Source: Lytechinus variegatus (lineage: Eukaryota; Echinodermata; Echinoidea; Temnopleuroida; Toxopneustidae). Taken from it: 64,000 nt of DNA. This document shows, in pieces, positions 11,818 through 22,228 of the stretch. The first letter of the stretch is position 1. Every line of letters begins with the position of its first letter. The DNA is taken from the NCBI RefSeq assembly GCF_018143015.1, contig NC_054742.1, positions 19,024,158 through 19,088,157 of the forward strand, written 5' to 3'. The notes under the pieces were generated by a model, which was given only the letters and a program-made list of their open reading frames with translations, did no database searches and was not told the DNA's origin. The translations under genes were made by a program, and so were the position numbers.

Positions 11818-13457
11818 TGTAGCTGCAGAATCAAACCCCAGAATCGACAAAGTTCAAACGCACATCAGCAACGACACCCGACGACAAAGAATAAATCCAA
11901 GCAACGCCTTGTACAGTTGAATGAATGTTTATTCTCAATATATACATGCACCTTGTGTGCGACGTATCATAAGCGGGTGTATGGGTGTGGTCAATCGTGT
12001 GAGCGTGAGAACATGTGTGTGTGTACGTGCGTGTGTGTGTGTGGTTTACTGCAAGAGACAGACAAGAAAATATACATATTTACAATAACATCATGACATG
12101 AAGCTTAGGGTGCAACGAAAACATAGTACATCAATAAAATACATAGTGCAAAATGATATATAAATAAATCTACATTATAAAGTCTAAAACTAAGACTAAC
12201 TGTGCTTCTATCGTCAGGGATTCTCAATAGAATGTATCTTAGCTCTTTAAAGTTTTGACAATGTAAGCCTTCTCTGAATCTGTTATTTTTGTGCACTTTA
12301 TGAGTTCATGAATAAACAGAGGAAATAGAAACGTTATTAGGTTTCGTTCATATTGTTAGAACAGTTATCACAATTATTGATCGAATTTGACTCAAACTCT
12401 TATTGAATGTAATTAATTGTAATTTGTTTGCAGTTGATATATATACTATATACAGATATAAATATTTAGTGAACAATTCAAATATGATTAATTATCTTGA
12501 ATGAAATAATGATATTAACTCAGGTATAAACTTAATATGAATGCATATGATAAGGAATAATTATAAACTGTATTTGAATCCCGTGTGCAATACATCAAAT
12601 ATATGCGTATAAAAGAAATAATAAATGAATAAGTATATAAATTACTCGGTTATAGTTAACCTTTCAATAAACATGGAATACATCTGTATAACTCAAATTA
12701 GGTTCATAGATTTGTCAGTATCTCTCACTTCACTGTGCTTGCTACAGACAGTATAATACAATATGCATATAGTTCAGTCATGAAGGCTATTAACTGTGCC
12801 AAATTTCAGGCATGAATTTTAGACAGAAATTACATAAACTTTGAATACTTAAACAACACAATCTTTATATGGTCATAACAGCAATAATGCATTCTACAAA
12901 GTTATACAAGTTTTGTAACTTACCAACTTTTGGCTATCTGGGATTTTGACAACTTTCCTCAGGACATAGACTTGAAAATCTTCCTAAAAATGTTGAGATC
13001 TTAAAAGCAGGCACACCAGTACAGCATGTGTGTCTTTGATCTTGACTTCTATTCAATTGAGGCTTTCTTTTACATACCCCACTCCACGCCCAAGCTTATC
13101 CCCCAAGGTGGATGGTCAAAGACAAGAAACAAAGGACTCTCTATTGACCAAAGTGATTTTCATGGACTTAGTGCGCTTGGGTTGGTCAAGCAGGTATACC
13201 ACTGCACATACTAACCATAAACATTATATTACATTACAGTAAAGTATAAGTGGACAGGAAGTATACAGAGAGAGATAGAGGGAGAGATAGATAGGGTGAG
13301 GGGTGCATAACTATATAAAGCAAAAATATATAATGAAACATTCAATTATAGATAAAAACATTGACTACGACAGAATTTATAACTGGCTACATGAAGTATA
13401 AACCAACAATCTACATTTCATCATAAATTTGATAACTTAATGGAATCTGCCGCAACA
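11818..13457 (-). repeat. 3' LTR of the BEL/Pao element
   Basis: 1640 bp, near-identical to the LTR at 19351-20993. The plus strand starts TGTAGCTGCAGAATC and ends CTGCCGCAACA. It contains a (TG)n run near 12015-12045 and a GA/GATA run near 13265-13295, where the two LTRs differ slightly. TAGAC flanks the outer edge. Confidence 0.92.
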
Positions 13458-13838
13458 TACCCGGCCCCAAATGAGGCTCTATACCAAAGACTCATTTCGG
13501 ATATTCTTATAAATGCGGCAGTTATTTTAATGAAGATCAAGCTTAATAAACTATAAAAAATTCCTTATTGAATTATCATATAAACTTGACTCTAAAGAAG
13601 GAAATAAGATTCCTATTGAATAAATCTTCATTGACTAAACTCCCCTTTTCAACAATTCTGCGTGCACGTAAAGTGATTGATTTAGGACTTGTGAAGTATT
13701 GCTTACTATTGCCAATGAGCCGCCACATCAACATAAATTATTGCTGAAATATCAAGTTCTTGAATAGGAAAAACACAAAGGATATATTGAATGATGGTTG
13801 ATTGAGACATTTAAGTTTGCAGCTCAGATGATGGTAAT

Positions 13839-16800
13839 TTATTTCGCAGCTTCTAGCAAGCATAATTTTGAGATTGGCCTCTTGTATTGATTAGGCCCGA
13901 TGCGCACCTCTACTTGTCGCACGCGTCCATGTTTGTCAGGGTAGGTGTCACATATCCGACCAAGTGGCCACTGACCTCGTGGGAGACTGTCATCAACCAT
14001 GAGGACCAGATCATCAGTCTTGAAGTTAATTTCTTCTTTTGTCCATTTTTGGCGTTGTTGGAGAATGGGGAGGTATTCCCTGACCCATCTCCTCCAGAAT
14101 TGGTCCGCCAAGTACTGGACCTGCCTCCATCTTCGTCGTAGAAGGCAGTCTTCTTTTGTGAAGATGCCTGGAGGCACAGTCATGTTCCTGTGGTATAACA
14201 GGAGATGGTTGGGAGTGAGGGGCTCCAGATCGTTTGAATCTGAAGTCAGAGGAGTTAGAGGTCTTGAATTCAAGATTGCCTCCACTTCAGACATCATAGT
14301 GATAAAACCCTCATCCGTCAATATTTGATTCTTCAGAAGAATTCCTAAGATCCTTCTGACGGATCGAATGACTCGCTCCCAGATGCCACCCATGTGGCTG
14401 GCACCTGGAGGGTTAAATTCCCAGTCAATTCCTCGTTGGGCCAGGTATCTGTTTACCTTCTTGGAGTTGACTTGGGCCAAGTTTTCCTTTAGCTCGCGTT
14501 GAGCACCTCGGAAGTTTGATCCGTTGTCACTCCATATTTTTGCCGGCTGGCCTCTTCGATTAATAAACCTCCTGAGAGCATTGATAAATGTGTCTGTCTC
14601 AAGTGAATTGGCTACTTCAAGATGCACAGCTCTTGTAGCCATGCATGTGAAGATACAGCCATACCTCTTCACCTGGGATCTACCTTGCTTGATGAAGAAG
14701 GGACCAAAGAAGTCTACACCTGTATTATGGAATACAGGTGTCCCTGGTGTTACCCTTTCCTTCGGTAGATCTGCCATAAACTGGGTTCCGCGAGACACAT
14801 TCCTCCTCTTGCACTGAAGGCAATGACCCAGAATCCTTCGGACTTCTGCGCCTCCCTTTAAGACCCAATATTTGGACCTAAGGGATGCCCATGTCATCCC
14901 TGCACCAGAATGACCCACTTGCTTGTGGTGGTGCTCTATCAGCAACCGTGTCACATGGTGATGATTCGGCAAGATGAGAGGGTGTTTGGCCTCGTCTCCA
15001 ATCGGAGCTCTGTCAAGTCTCCCTCCTACTCTTAACATCCCATCCTTGATAATGGGATTCAACTTCCTGAGAGAAGTCTTTGATGACGACAATCCATTAA
15101 AGGCAGATGGAAAGGCCTGCCGTTGTACATGCTGAATGAGTGCTCGTTCAGCCTTCTTCAACTCATGGACTGTCAAATCACCAGTCGATGAGTGCGAGTC
15201 ATCTTTCTTGACACGGGAATAGAGATGAACCTTGACTCGCAAAATCCATGCAACTGCCCTTTTCAGGCGGTCCCATGTGGAGTACTTGTTAATCAGTGGC
15301 TCAATGACTTTGTCCTCAGCAGTAATTGTGAAGACATTCTTCTTGACTTCAGGATCTTCTCCTGATAGTTCGTCATCAAGCGAATTCTTCCTTGATTCAT
15401 GAGTAATGGGGCACCTCGGCCACTCAGATTCACCTTTCTTCAAGAAGGCTGGGCCATCCACCCATCGAGACAGCATTGTTGCTGGAACTCCTCTGGAACC
15501 ATCATCAGCCGGGTTATTCCTTGTATCAACATACCTCCACTGATCCCTGCTGGTGCATTCTTGGATCTTGGCCACCCTGTTGGCAACAAAGGTTTGAAAT
15601 CGTCTGCTCTCGTTTGAAATATAACGAAGAACAGCAGTGGAATCAGTCCAGAAGGTGAAACTGTTCAGAGGGATCCCAATCTCTCTTTCAATGGTCTTGG
15701 CAAGTTTGACTGCAAGGACAGCAGCAGATAACTCAAGCCTTGGAATTGTCATTTTCTTGATTGGGCTTAATCTTGTTTTACCCATGACAAATGTGACATG
15801 AACCTTGCTGCCCTCTACGACACGCAAGTAAGCACATGCTGCGTATGCCCTCTCTGAGGCATCAGAGAACACATGTAGGTGATACTCTGGACTTTCGAAG
15901 TTGTCTGGCTTGTAGCATCTAGCAATCTTCACTGGAGACAAATCTGGCAATTGAGCCTGCCACGAGTTCCATTCCTTGGATTGTTCATCTCCAACCTGAT
16001 CATCCCATCCAAGACCCCTTGCACACAGATCCTGAAGAAGGATCTTGGCATTGACAGTGAAGGGGGCCACAAACCCGAGAGGGTCATAAAGGGAACTCGT
16101 GGCATAAAGGATATCTCGTCTTGTGTGAGGTACATCCTTGGTCGAGACCCTAAATTGGAAAGCATCGGTCTCCATATCCCACAGAACCCCCAGTGTCCTC
16201 TCTGTAGGCATGTGGCCTTTATCTAAGTCTAAATCTACAATGGATGCAGCACGTTCAGATTGAGGCAAGTCTGACAAGACGTCTATGTCGTTGCTGACCC
16301 ATTTAGTCAGTCTGAAGCCGCCACGCTGCAATAACTCTCTCAACTGGGATACCAATTTTCTTCCATCTTCTTTGGAAGAAACAGACTTGAGACAGTCATC
16401 AACGTAAATGTTGTCTTTGACTGTCTGACAAGCATCGGGATTGAAGGCATCCTTGTTGTCTTCAACTGTCCTCCTAAGGGCAAATGTTGCACAGCTAGGA
16501 GAGGACGTGGCACCAAACAAATGCACCAGCATTTGATATTCCTTTGGTTCCTTGGATAAATCACCATCTGGCCACCAAAGAAATCTAAGAGCATCAACAT
16601 CAGAGGGTGTCACCTTGACCTGATGGAACATGCCCTCAATGTCAGCGACTAGTGCTATCTTCTCCTGGCGGAATCTCATAAGCACACCTACAAGCTTGTT
16701 TGTTAGGTCAGGACCACTTAGCAACTGATTATTCAAGGAGATTCCTTGAAACTTTGCTGCGCAATCAAACACAACCCTCACCTTTTCGGGCTTCATAGGG

Positions 16801-19229
16801 TGCGTCACAGGATGGTGTGGCAGATACCACAAGGGGAAATTTTGCTCAAAGTTCTTTGTCACCTCCTGAGCATGGCCTTTAGACAAATACTCCTTCATTG
16901 TCTTTGAGTACTTCACATGGAGATTCTCGTCTCGCTGAAGTCTTCTCTTTAGAGACTTGAGACGAGACTCTGCCAGCCATTTGTTGTTTGGAAGATTGGG
17001 AGGTTGGCGTCGCCATGGCAGCCCCAACTGATAGTGCCCATCAGTCAATGTAACAGAGTCTTCCATCATCTGTTTTGCCCTTCGATCCTCAGTGGACTCA
17101 GCAGGTTGATCTGCTTCATCTCCTGGCATCTTATCCATCTGCCAGAACCTTTCCAGCTGAAACTGTAGGTGGCTGTCAATGGTCACATTATTGACCGAGC
17201 CTTTTCTGGATGTGAACCTGGAACTTGTTGGTCCCATGACTGTCCATCCAAGTGGAGACCGAATTGCATAGGGCTCCTTCCTCCTACCTCTTCGCTCTTC
17301 CTCTACCCAGAATGCTTCAGGGACATCAGAGCCAATAAGTAACCTTATGTCACTCTCAGCTACATTTGGGAGTTCTATTCCCCGAAGATGTGGCCATTTG
17401 TCCACGTCTTCTTGAACTGGGATACTCTGACGTGAAGTTGGTAACCTATCGATGGTCCATAGCGAAGGTATTTCCAACTCTACATCGCCATTGAGGCTCT
17501 GGATGGACAAGGACACCTCCATCCCCTTTTGAGATGAAGCAGTGTTCACAGTTGTCAGCTTGAAGGAGGTGTTCCTACCGACCACCCCAAGCTCATGTAT
17601 GAGACCATGCTCACAAAGCGATACGTCGCTCCCGTTGTCAAGGAGTGCCCATGTCGTAACATCCTTATCTCCATTAACAACTCTGACAGGAACTACTCTT
17701 AAGGAGACTGCCCTTCTGCCACCAACGGCATGGGAGCTACCTTCATTCGATTTCCCGGCCCCAAGTTGCAGCTCTCCTTGTTCAGGATTCTTATCCTCCT
17801 TTGGCTGGAAGTCCAGATGGATAAGGGTGTGATGCTTCTTCCCGCATCCTTCTTTTCTGCAAACGCCCTTGTTTTTACACTCCTTTGCTGCATGGGACGG
17901 TTTCAAGCAGTTGAAGCACAGCTTCTTTTGTTTCACAAGAGAGTGCCTCTCATTTGATGATTTCCTTTTGAAGTCATCGCAGTTACCTAGTCCATGCCCA
18001 TTCATACTGCAGCAAGGGCACTTAGCAGTTTGGGCTTCCTTTGCAGTGCTAAAAACTGCACCACCTTTTGGTTTGGTTGAGGATTTTGCTGGCTGCTGTT
18101 TACCAGACTGACTCCTACCAATGTGCTTACCAAAGACATTGCTGGCCACCTTCGCAGCCTGTTCCACAAAATCAGTCATGTAACTGAAATTTGGGATGAC
18201 GGCCTGTTCCATAAGTGAGTGAGCCTTCGATGCCCACTGTCCTTGTAAGTGTACACGTAAGAGCTCCTGTATCTTGAGTAAGGTTTCTGTCGTACTCATG
18301 TGAGCAGTGTACCCTAATTGAGATGTTGTGATCTGGCACCTTCTCATGTCCCTTGCCAGATCCCACAAGGCTTGGCTGTCACTAGACCGTATATGTGACC
18401 GTTTCAATACTCTTTCAACATGAGCGCGGGCGACAATGTAGTTGCGACCGAATTGATCTTGAAGAATTAACTTTGCACGCGCATATCCTGCACTCGGTTC
18501 CAGAAGGATGCAGTTTTCTATGGCATCGCGCGCCTTACCTGTGCAGAACTGTATGAGATAATTTAAGCGCATCCTGTCATCATTCACTTTATCCCCTATG
18601 TTCACCTCAAACGTATTCATGAATTTCCAGTAATCGACTGGATTGCCAGAAAAGGGTTGTATATCTGGTTTGGGCAAACTCATAGCCATAGCAAGCATAT
18701 TTGCAATTCCTAGATCACTCACCTTATTTGCTGGACCTTTCTTGTCCCCATCATGGCCTGCCTGCTCCTTGCGAGCACCTGCCACGACCTTGTCTGTATT
18801 GGGGATAAAATCATTTGCATGTACATTCATTACATTATCCTTGCCCCCTTCAGGAGTTTGTGCCTGTTGGTTGCACCATGCCTGCGTTCTGTGATCTATG
18901 TCAGTAATGTCAGGCTCAGGCATTCCTGAAAGAGGCAAATTACTGTTACCTCCTAATACATATTGTTCATTTTCAGCCTCTTGCCACAACGCCGCTTCAG
19001 CCCTGGCGTTTTCCAGTTCGTTTTCCGCTTTCATTTTATCCATTTCCTCTTTCAGTTCGAATTCCTTTTTCCTAAGTTCTTGTTCTTTGAGCAATTGTTC
19101 TTGTCTTTTCCTTGCAAGCTCCTCCTTTATTCTCGCTTCCCGCAGCCTTGTGCTGGCGGTTGTACTGGCCCTTGATGTTGCCTTCGATGATGTCGACCTT
19201 GTGTCGTCCTTCTCGGCAGCAACTTCCAT
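13839..19229 (-). CDS. Gag-pol polyprotein of the BEL/Pao element (1796 aa)
   Basis: A single open frame fills the element's interior. In order it shows a charged coiled-coil-like N-terminus (residues ~25-110), a Gag-like region of the DUF1759 type (~190-380), zinc-knuckle-like Cys/His clusters (~405-475), a retropepsin-like region with LLDNGSD (~530), reverse transcriptase with YVDD (~940), an RNase H-like region with FSDAS (~1120), an integrase zinc motif ending HCLQCKRR (~1470), an integrase core beginning TGVDFFGPF (~1505) and a C-terminal DUF5641-like domain (~1690-1790). This order and the Peptidase_A17-type signature define BEL/Pao. The frame looks whole. There is no separate envelope gene. 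Confidence 0.93.
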   Translation of the reverse strand: MEVAAEKDDTRSTSSKATSRASTTASTRLREARIKEELARKRQEQLLKEQELRKKEFELKEEMDKMKAENELENARAEAALWQEAENEQYVLGGNSNLPLSGMPEPDITDIDHRTQAWCNQQAQTPEGGKDNVMNVHANDFIPNTDKVVAGARKEQAGHDGDKKGPANKVSDLGIANMLAMAMSLPKPDIQPFSGNPVDYWKFMNTFEVNIGDKVNDDRMRLNYLIQFCTGKARDAIENCILLEPSAGYARAKLILQDQFGRNYIVARAHVERVLKRSHIRSSDSQALWDLARDMRRCQITTSQLGYTAHMSTTETLLKIQELLRVHLQGQWASKAHSLMEQAVIPNFSYMTDFVEQAAKVASNVFGKHIGRSQSGKQQPAKSSTKPKGGAVFSTAKEAQTAKCPCCSMNGHGLGNCDDFKRKSSNERHSLVKQKKLCFNCLKPSHAAKECKNKGVCRKEGCGKKHHTLIHLDFQPKEDKNPEQGELQLGAGKSNEGSSHAVGGRRAVSLRVVPVRVVNGDKDVTTWALLDNGSDVSLCEHGLIHELGVVGRNTSFKLTTVNTASSQKGMEVSLSIQSLNGDVELEIPSLWTIDRLPTSRQSIPVQEDVDKWPHLRGIELPNVAESDIRLLIGSDVPEAFWVEEERRGRRKEPYAIRSPLGWTVMGPTSSRFTSRKGSVNNVTIDSHLQFQLERFWQMDKMPGDEADQPAESTEDRRAKQMMEDSVTLTDGHYQLGLPWRRQPPNLPNNKWLAESRLKSLKRRLQRDENLHVKYSKTMKEYLSKGHAQEVTKNFEQNFPLWYLPHHPVTHPMKPEKVRVVFDCAAKFQGISLNNQLLSGPDLTNKLVGVLMRFRQEKIALVADIEGMFHQVKVTPSDVDALRFLWWPDGDLSKEPKEYQMLVHLFGATSSPSCATFALRRTVEDNKDAFNPDACQTVKDNIYVDDCLKSVSSKEDGRKLVSQLRELLQRGGFRLTKWVSNDIDVLSDLPQSERAASIVDLDLDKGHMPTERTLGVLWDMETDAFQFRVSTKDVPHTRRDILYATSSLYDPLGFVAPFTVNAKILLQDLCARGLGWDDQVGDEQSKEWNSWQAQLPDLSPVKIARCYKPDNFESPEYHLHVFSDASERAYAACAYLRVVEGSKVHVTFVMGKTRLSPIKKMTIPRLELSAAVLAVKLAKTIEREIGIPLNSFTFWTDSTAVLRYISNESRRFQTFVANRVAKIQECTSRDQWRYVDTRNNPADDGSRGVPATMLSRWVDGPAFLKKGESEWPRCPITHESRKNSLDDELSGEDPEVKKNVFTITAEDKVIEPLINKYSTWDRLKRAVAWILRVKVHLYSRVKKDDSHSSTGDLTVHELKKAERALIQHVQRQAFPSAFNGLSSSKTSLRKLNPIIKDGMLRVGGRLDRAPIGDEAKHPLILPNHHHVTRLLIEHHHKQVGHSGAGMTWASLRSKYWVLKGGAEVRRILGHCLQCKRRNVSRGTQFMADLPKERVTPGTPVFHNTGVDFFGPFFIKQGRSQVKRYGCIFTCMATRAVHLEVANSLETDTFINALRRFINRRGQPAKIWSDNGSNFRGAQRELKENLAQVNSKKVNRYLAQRGIDWEFNPPGASHMGGIWERVIRSVRRILGILLKNQILTDEGFITMMSEVEAILNSRPLTPLTSDSNDLEPLTPNHLLLYHRNMTVPPGIFTKEDCLLRRRWRQVQYLADQFWRRWVREYLPILQQRQKWTKEEINFKTDDLVLMVDDSLPRGQWPLGRICDTYPDKHGRVRQVEVRIGPNQYKRPISKLCLLEAAK

Positions 19230-19267
19230 TTTAAGATCTGCGTTTCTTCACACCTTGATACACACAG

Positions 19268-19350
19268 TCAAAGACGTCCGAAGTTATAAACTCTGAGGGC
19301 GTCCAAGAGTTGTAAACATTGAGGTCGTCCAATAGTTGTAAACTTTGAGG
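19268..19350 (-). repeat. Threefold short repeat in the element leader
   Basis: Between the 5' LTR and the gag-pol start the sequence repeats a unit of about 27 bp, close to CGTCCAA(T/G)AGTTGTAAAC followed by (T/A)TTGAGG on the plus strand, about three times with variation. It is confined to the element's untranslated leader. Confidence 0.6.
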
Positions 19351-20993
19351 TGTAGCTGCAGAATCAAACCCCAGAATCGACAAAGTTCAAACGCACATCA
19401 GCAACGACACCCGACGACAAAGAATAAATCCAAGCAACGCCTTGTACAGTTGAATGAATGTTTATTCTCAATATATACATGCACCTTGTGTGCGACGTAT
19501 CATAAGCGGGTGTATGGGTGTGGTCAATCGTGTGAGCGTGAGAACATGTGTGTGTACGTGCGTGTGTGTGTGTCTGTGGTTTACTGCAAGAGACAGACAA
19601 GAAAATATACATATTTACAATAACATCATGACATGAAGCTTAGGGTGCAACGAAAACATAGTACATCAATAAAATACATAGTGCAAAATGATATATAAAT
19701 AAATCTACATTATAAAGTCTAAAACTAAGACTAACTGTGCTTCTATCGTCAGGGATTCTCAATAGAATGTATCTTAGCTCTTTAAAGTTTTGACAATGTA
19801 AGCCTTCTCAGAAATCTGTTATTTTTGTGCACTTTATGAGTTCATGAATAAACAGAGGAAATAGAAACGTTATTAGGTTTCGTTCATATTGTTAGAACAG
19901 TTATCACAATTATTGATCGAATTTGACTCAAAATCTTATTGAATGTAATTAATTGTAATTTGTTTGCAGTTGATATATATACTATATACAGATATAAATA
20001 TTTAGTGAACAATTCAAATATGATTAATTATCTTGAATGAAATAATGATATTAACTCAGGTATAAACTTAATATGAATGCATATGATAAGGAATAATTAT
20101 AAACTGTATTTGAATCCCGTGTGCAATACATCAAATATATGCGTATAAAAGAAATAATAAATGAATAAGTATATAAATTACTCGGTTATAGTTAACCTTT
20201 CAATAAACATGGAATACATCTGTATAACTCAAATTAGGTTCATAGATTTGTCAGTATCTCTCACTTCACTGTGCTTGCTACAGACAGTATAATACAATAT
20301 GCATATAGTTCAGTCATGAAGGCTATTAACTGTGCCAAATTTCAGGCATGAATTTTAGACAGAAATTACATAAACTTTGAATACTTAAACAACACAATCT
20401 TTATATGGTCATAACAGCAATAATGCATTCTACAAAGTTATACAAGTTTTGTAACTTACCAACTTTTGGCTATCTGGGATTTTGACAACTTTCCTCAGGA
20501 CATAGACTTGAAAATCTTCCTAAAAATGTTGAGATCTTAAAAGCAGGCACACCAGTACAGCATGTGTGTCTTTGATCTTGACTTCTATTCAATTGAGGCT
20601 TTCTTTTACATACCCCACTCCACGCCCAAGCTTATCCCCCAAGGTGGATGGTCAAAGACAAGAAACAAAGGACTCTCTATTGACCAAAGTGATTTTCATG
20701 GACTTAGTGCGCTTGGGTTGGTCAAGCAGGTATACCACTGCACATACTAACCATAAACATTATATTACATTACAGTAAAGTATAAGTGGACAGGAAGTAT
20801 ACAGAGAGAGATAGAGAGAGAGATAGATAGGGTGAGGGGTGCATAACTATATAAAGCAAAAATATATAATGAAACATTCAATTATAGATAAAAACATTGA
20901 CTACGACAGAATTTATAACTGGCTACATGAAGTATAAACCAACAATCTACATTTCATCATAAATTTGATAACTTAATGGAATCTGCCGCAACA
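19351..20993 (-). repeat. 5' LTR of the BEL/Pao element
   Basis: 1643 bp, near-identical to the left LTR. The outer edge is followed by TAGAC (20994-20998), matching the copy at 11813-11817. The short open frames shared by both LTRs are not considered genes. Confidence 0.92.
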
Positions 20994-21059
20994 TAGACAT
21001 GAAGATGAGAACATAAAAGGTAAACTATTTAAAGGCAGAGCTTGTAATTTATATTTCTA

Positions 21060-21636
21060 TTAAAGGACAAGTCCACCCCAACAAAAACTTAATTTGAATA
21101 AAAAGAGAAAAATTCAACAAGCATAACTCTGAACATTTCATCAAAATCGGATGTAAAATAAGAAAGTCATGACATTTTAAAGTTTCGCTTCATTTTTATA
21201 TGCACATCTCGGTCGGTATGCAAATGAGGGAACTGATGATGACATCACTCACTTTCTTTTGTATTTTATTATATGAAATATTTTGATTTTCTCATCATTG
21301 TCATGTGAAATGAACTTTCATTCCTCCCTGAACACGTGGAATTCCATTATTTTAACATTTTGTGCTTCAGGCAAGGAGGTCCTAATCATCAAATTCATAA
21401 AAAATGAAATATATTTTAATTCAAAAAAAAAAAATAGTGAGTGACATCATCGACTCTCTCATTTGGATGTACTAACTGGCTTGTTCATATAACTATTTTG
21501 TTAAAAATAAGCGAAACTTTGAAATGTCATAACGTTCTTATTTTACATCCGATTTTGATGAAATTTTCAGCATTGTGCTTGTCTGATTTTCTATTGATTC
21601 AAATCAACATTTTTCTGAGGTGGACTTGACCTTTAA
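21060..21636. mobile_element. TTAA-flanked foldback MITE (family 1, copy 1)
   Basis: Starts TTAAAGGACAAGTCCACCCC and ends GGTGGACTTGACCTTTAA, with long inverted arms (more than 100 bp) containing TTTCATCAAAATCGGATGTA and its complement. Both arms carry TGACATCA near the centre. TTAA at both ends suggests piggyBac-type target use. The same family occurs at 27896. It lies about 60 bp from the LTR element's edge. Confidence 0.88.
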
Positions 21637-21837
21637 GGAGAAAATACACTAAAACATGACATTCTCAGGTTTATTAAAAAAGACTGATTAAAGGGGGAAA
21701 AAAGCCTATAATGCATTCTCCGGTACTTTTCATTATTTTCCTCCATGAAAATTGTATCAATTTTTTAATTTGTATTTATTTCTTGCAATCATTAAAAATA
21801 GGAAGACTTATTGTTTACATTTCCATATCAGTATGTA

Positions 21838-21921
21838 ATAATAATAATAATATAGGGTATTTATATTGCGCACATATCCACCTTGTTAGGTGCTCAAGGC
21901 GCTCCTATATTACCCGGCTAA
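21838..21921 (-). mobile_element. 3' tail fragment of a SINE
   Basis: The (AAT)n run followed by TATAGGGTATTTATATTGCGC, GGTGCTCAAGGCGC and TTACCCGGCTAAG matches, in order, the tail part of the SINE at 5511-5805. The tRNA-like head is missing, consistent with 5' truncation. Confidence 0.65.
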
Positions 21922-22228
21922 GCATGTACATGGATATTTAAAATACAGCACAGATTATGTGATATTGAAAAAAATAACAGTAGGCCTATATAACTGAATG
22001 TAACAGAAATAGATGTTACAAGCATGAGAATAGCAAAGAAGACAGTGATTAATAAAAACTTTCAAATTATCAATGATTGAAGTAACTGATTGTAAGTGCA
22101 TATTTTATAATTCAAATATTCATCACTATCAGCTATACTGTTTTTTTTTTGGCCTTTGATGTCAATATAACCTAATAACGAAAAAATATTTACAATACAA
22201 GCAACTTTAAAAACTCTGAAATGTCAAT

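Larger units (their letters stand above)
11818..20993 (-). mobile_element. BEL/Pao LTR retrotransposon, whole in appearance
   Basis: Complete element on the minus strand: LTR at 11818-13457 (3' LTR in element sense), LTR at 19351-20993 (5' LTR), one long gag-pol frame between them, and a 5-bp target duplication TAGAC on both sides (11813-11817 and 20994-20998). In element sense the LTRs begin TG and end CA. A purine-rich stretch (GGGGCCGGG) lies next to the 3' LTR as a likely polypurine tract. I did not recognise a definite primer-binding site. The two LTRs differ by only a handful of changes, some in microsatellite runs, so the insertion is young. It sits between the first and second hydrolase copies and interrupts no gene. 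Confidence 0.93.

Noticed and set aside
13026-13242. Two overlapping short frames, identical in both LTRs (also at 20562-20778)
   Set aside because: The identity is explained by the LTR duplication, and there is no known protein of this kind in BEL/Pao LTRs.
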